DNA of 5,324 nucleotides, taken from Rickettsia typhi (GTDB lineage Bacteria; Pseudomonadota; Alphaproteobacteria; Rickettsiales; UBA1997). Position numbers and translations under genes: made by a program. The notes under the pieces were generated by a model. That model made no database searches and was not told the origin of the DNA. It saw nothing but the letters and a program-made list of their open reading frames with translations. Shown piece after piece: positions 5,177-5,324 of this stretch. Location of the stretch: contig CAMDOL010000093.1 of assembly GCA_945903615.1 (NCBI GenBank), positions 1 through 5,324 on the forward strand, given 5' to 3'. The first letter of the stretch is position 1; the number at the start of each line of letters is the position of its first letter.

Positions 5177-5324
5177 TTAAGGAACCTCTGAACAACTAAA
5201 AATTGATATTTCTGAGGATTTTTTGAGTAGAAATTTCATTACTTTTTGGTGGAATATTTCCATATTTCACCAAAAATAATGGAATTTATGCCAAAAAAGA
5301 CCAGAAAGATCAATTTTTCTAAAA
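5177..5324. mobile_element. Palindromic MITE-like element, copy 3 (cut by window end)
   Basis: The first 148 bases of the element are present in the same orientation as copies 1 and 2, starting TTAAGGAACCTCTGAACAAC. The length to this point equals copy 1 exactly. It has G like copy 2 in the central stem, loop TTTCCA at 5257-5262, and lacks the extra G of copy 2. It begins 14 nt after the rluD-like stop codon, so its hairpin would form in the 3' end of that transcript and could act as a terminator or stabiliser. The right terminus lies beyond the window. Confidence 0.85.

Noticed and set aside
1881..5324. CRISPR array from the repeated sequences
   Set aside because: The repeats are 178 bp long and over 1 kb apart with genes between them, unlike CRISPR repeats and spacers.

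Overview
This window looks like a piece of an AT-rich (roughly one third GC by eye) proteobacterial chromosome. It carries four confident protein genes, one very small zinc-ribbon gene, a truncated transposase remnant, and several kinds of short non-coding repeats. The REP-type palindrome with the core ATCCCCGA/TCGGGGAT, the low GC and the gene set point to a low-GC alphaproteobacterium, possibly in or near the Rickettsiales or Holosporales. That placement is inference from recalled repeat and protein styles, not a search.

Layout. Positions 1-362 hold the tail of a REP palindrome (1-27) and a 212-bp element with 33/34-bp terminal inverted repeats (36-247), followed by the leader of the first gene. 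Next comes a secreted chalcone-isomerase-like protein (363-893) whose 3' end overlaps a 51-codon DUF2256 zinc-ribbon gene (880-1035). A REP pair (1085-1170) separates these from the convergent gene for a SOUL-family lipoprotein (1211-1864, minus). That gene is divergent from a photolyase of the iron-sulfur FeS-BCP/PhrB type (2089-3621, plus), and nearly all of the space between the two is filled by a 178-bp palindromic element (1881-2058). Region 3622-4190 has no intact gene: it holds an IS481-like transposase N-terminus (3744-3860) and a second copy of the palindromic element (3946-4124). An RluD-type 23S rRNA pseudouridine synthase follows (4191-5162), and a third copy of the element starts 14 nt after its stop codon and runs off the window.

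How the genes may work together. The Chalcone_3, DUF2256, SOUL and FeS-photolyase families recur, as I recall, near each other in proteobacterial light and photo-oxidative stress clusters. The photolyase would repair UV lesions directly. The SOUL lipoprotein may handle heme or tetrapyrrole at the envelope. The other two have no firmly known function. RluD is a housekeeping ribosome-modification gene and is probably unrelated.

The most interesting unexplained feature is the near-identical family of about 178-bp elements. Each has perfect or near-perfect terminal repeats starting with TTAA and can fold along almost its whole length into one long hairpin. One copy has taken over the divergent promoter region of the SOUL and photolyase genes.
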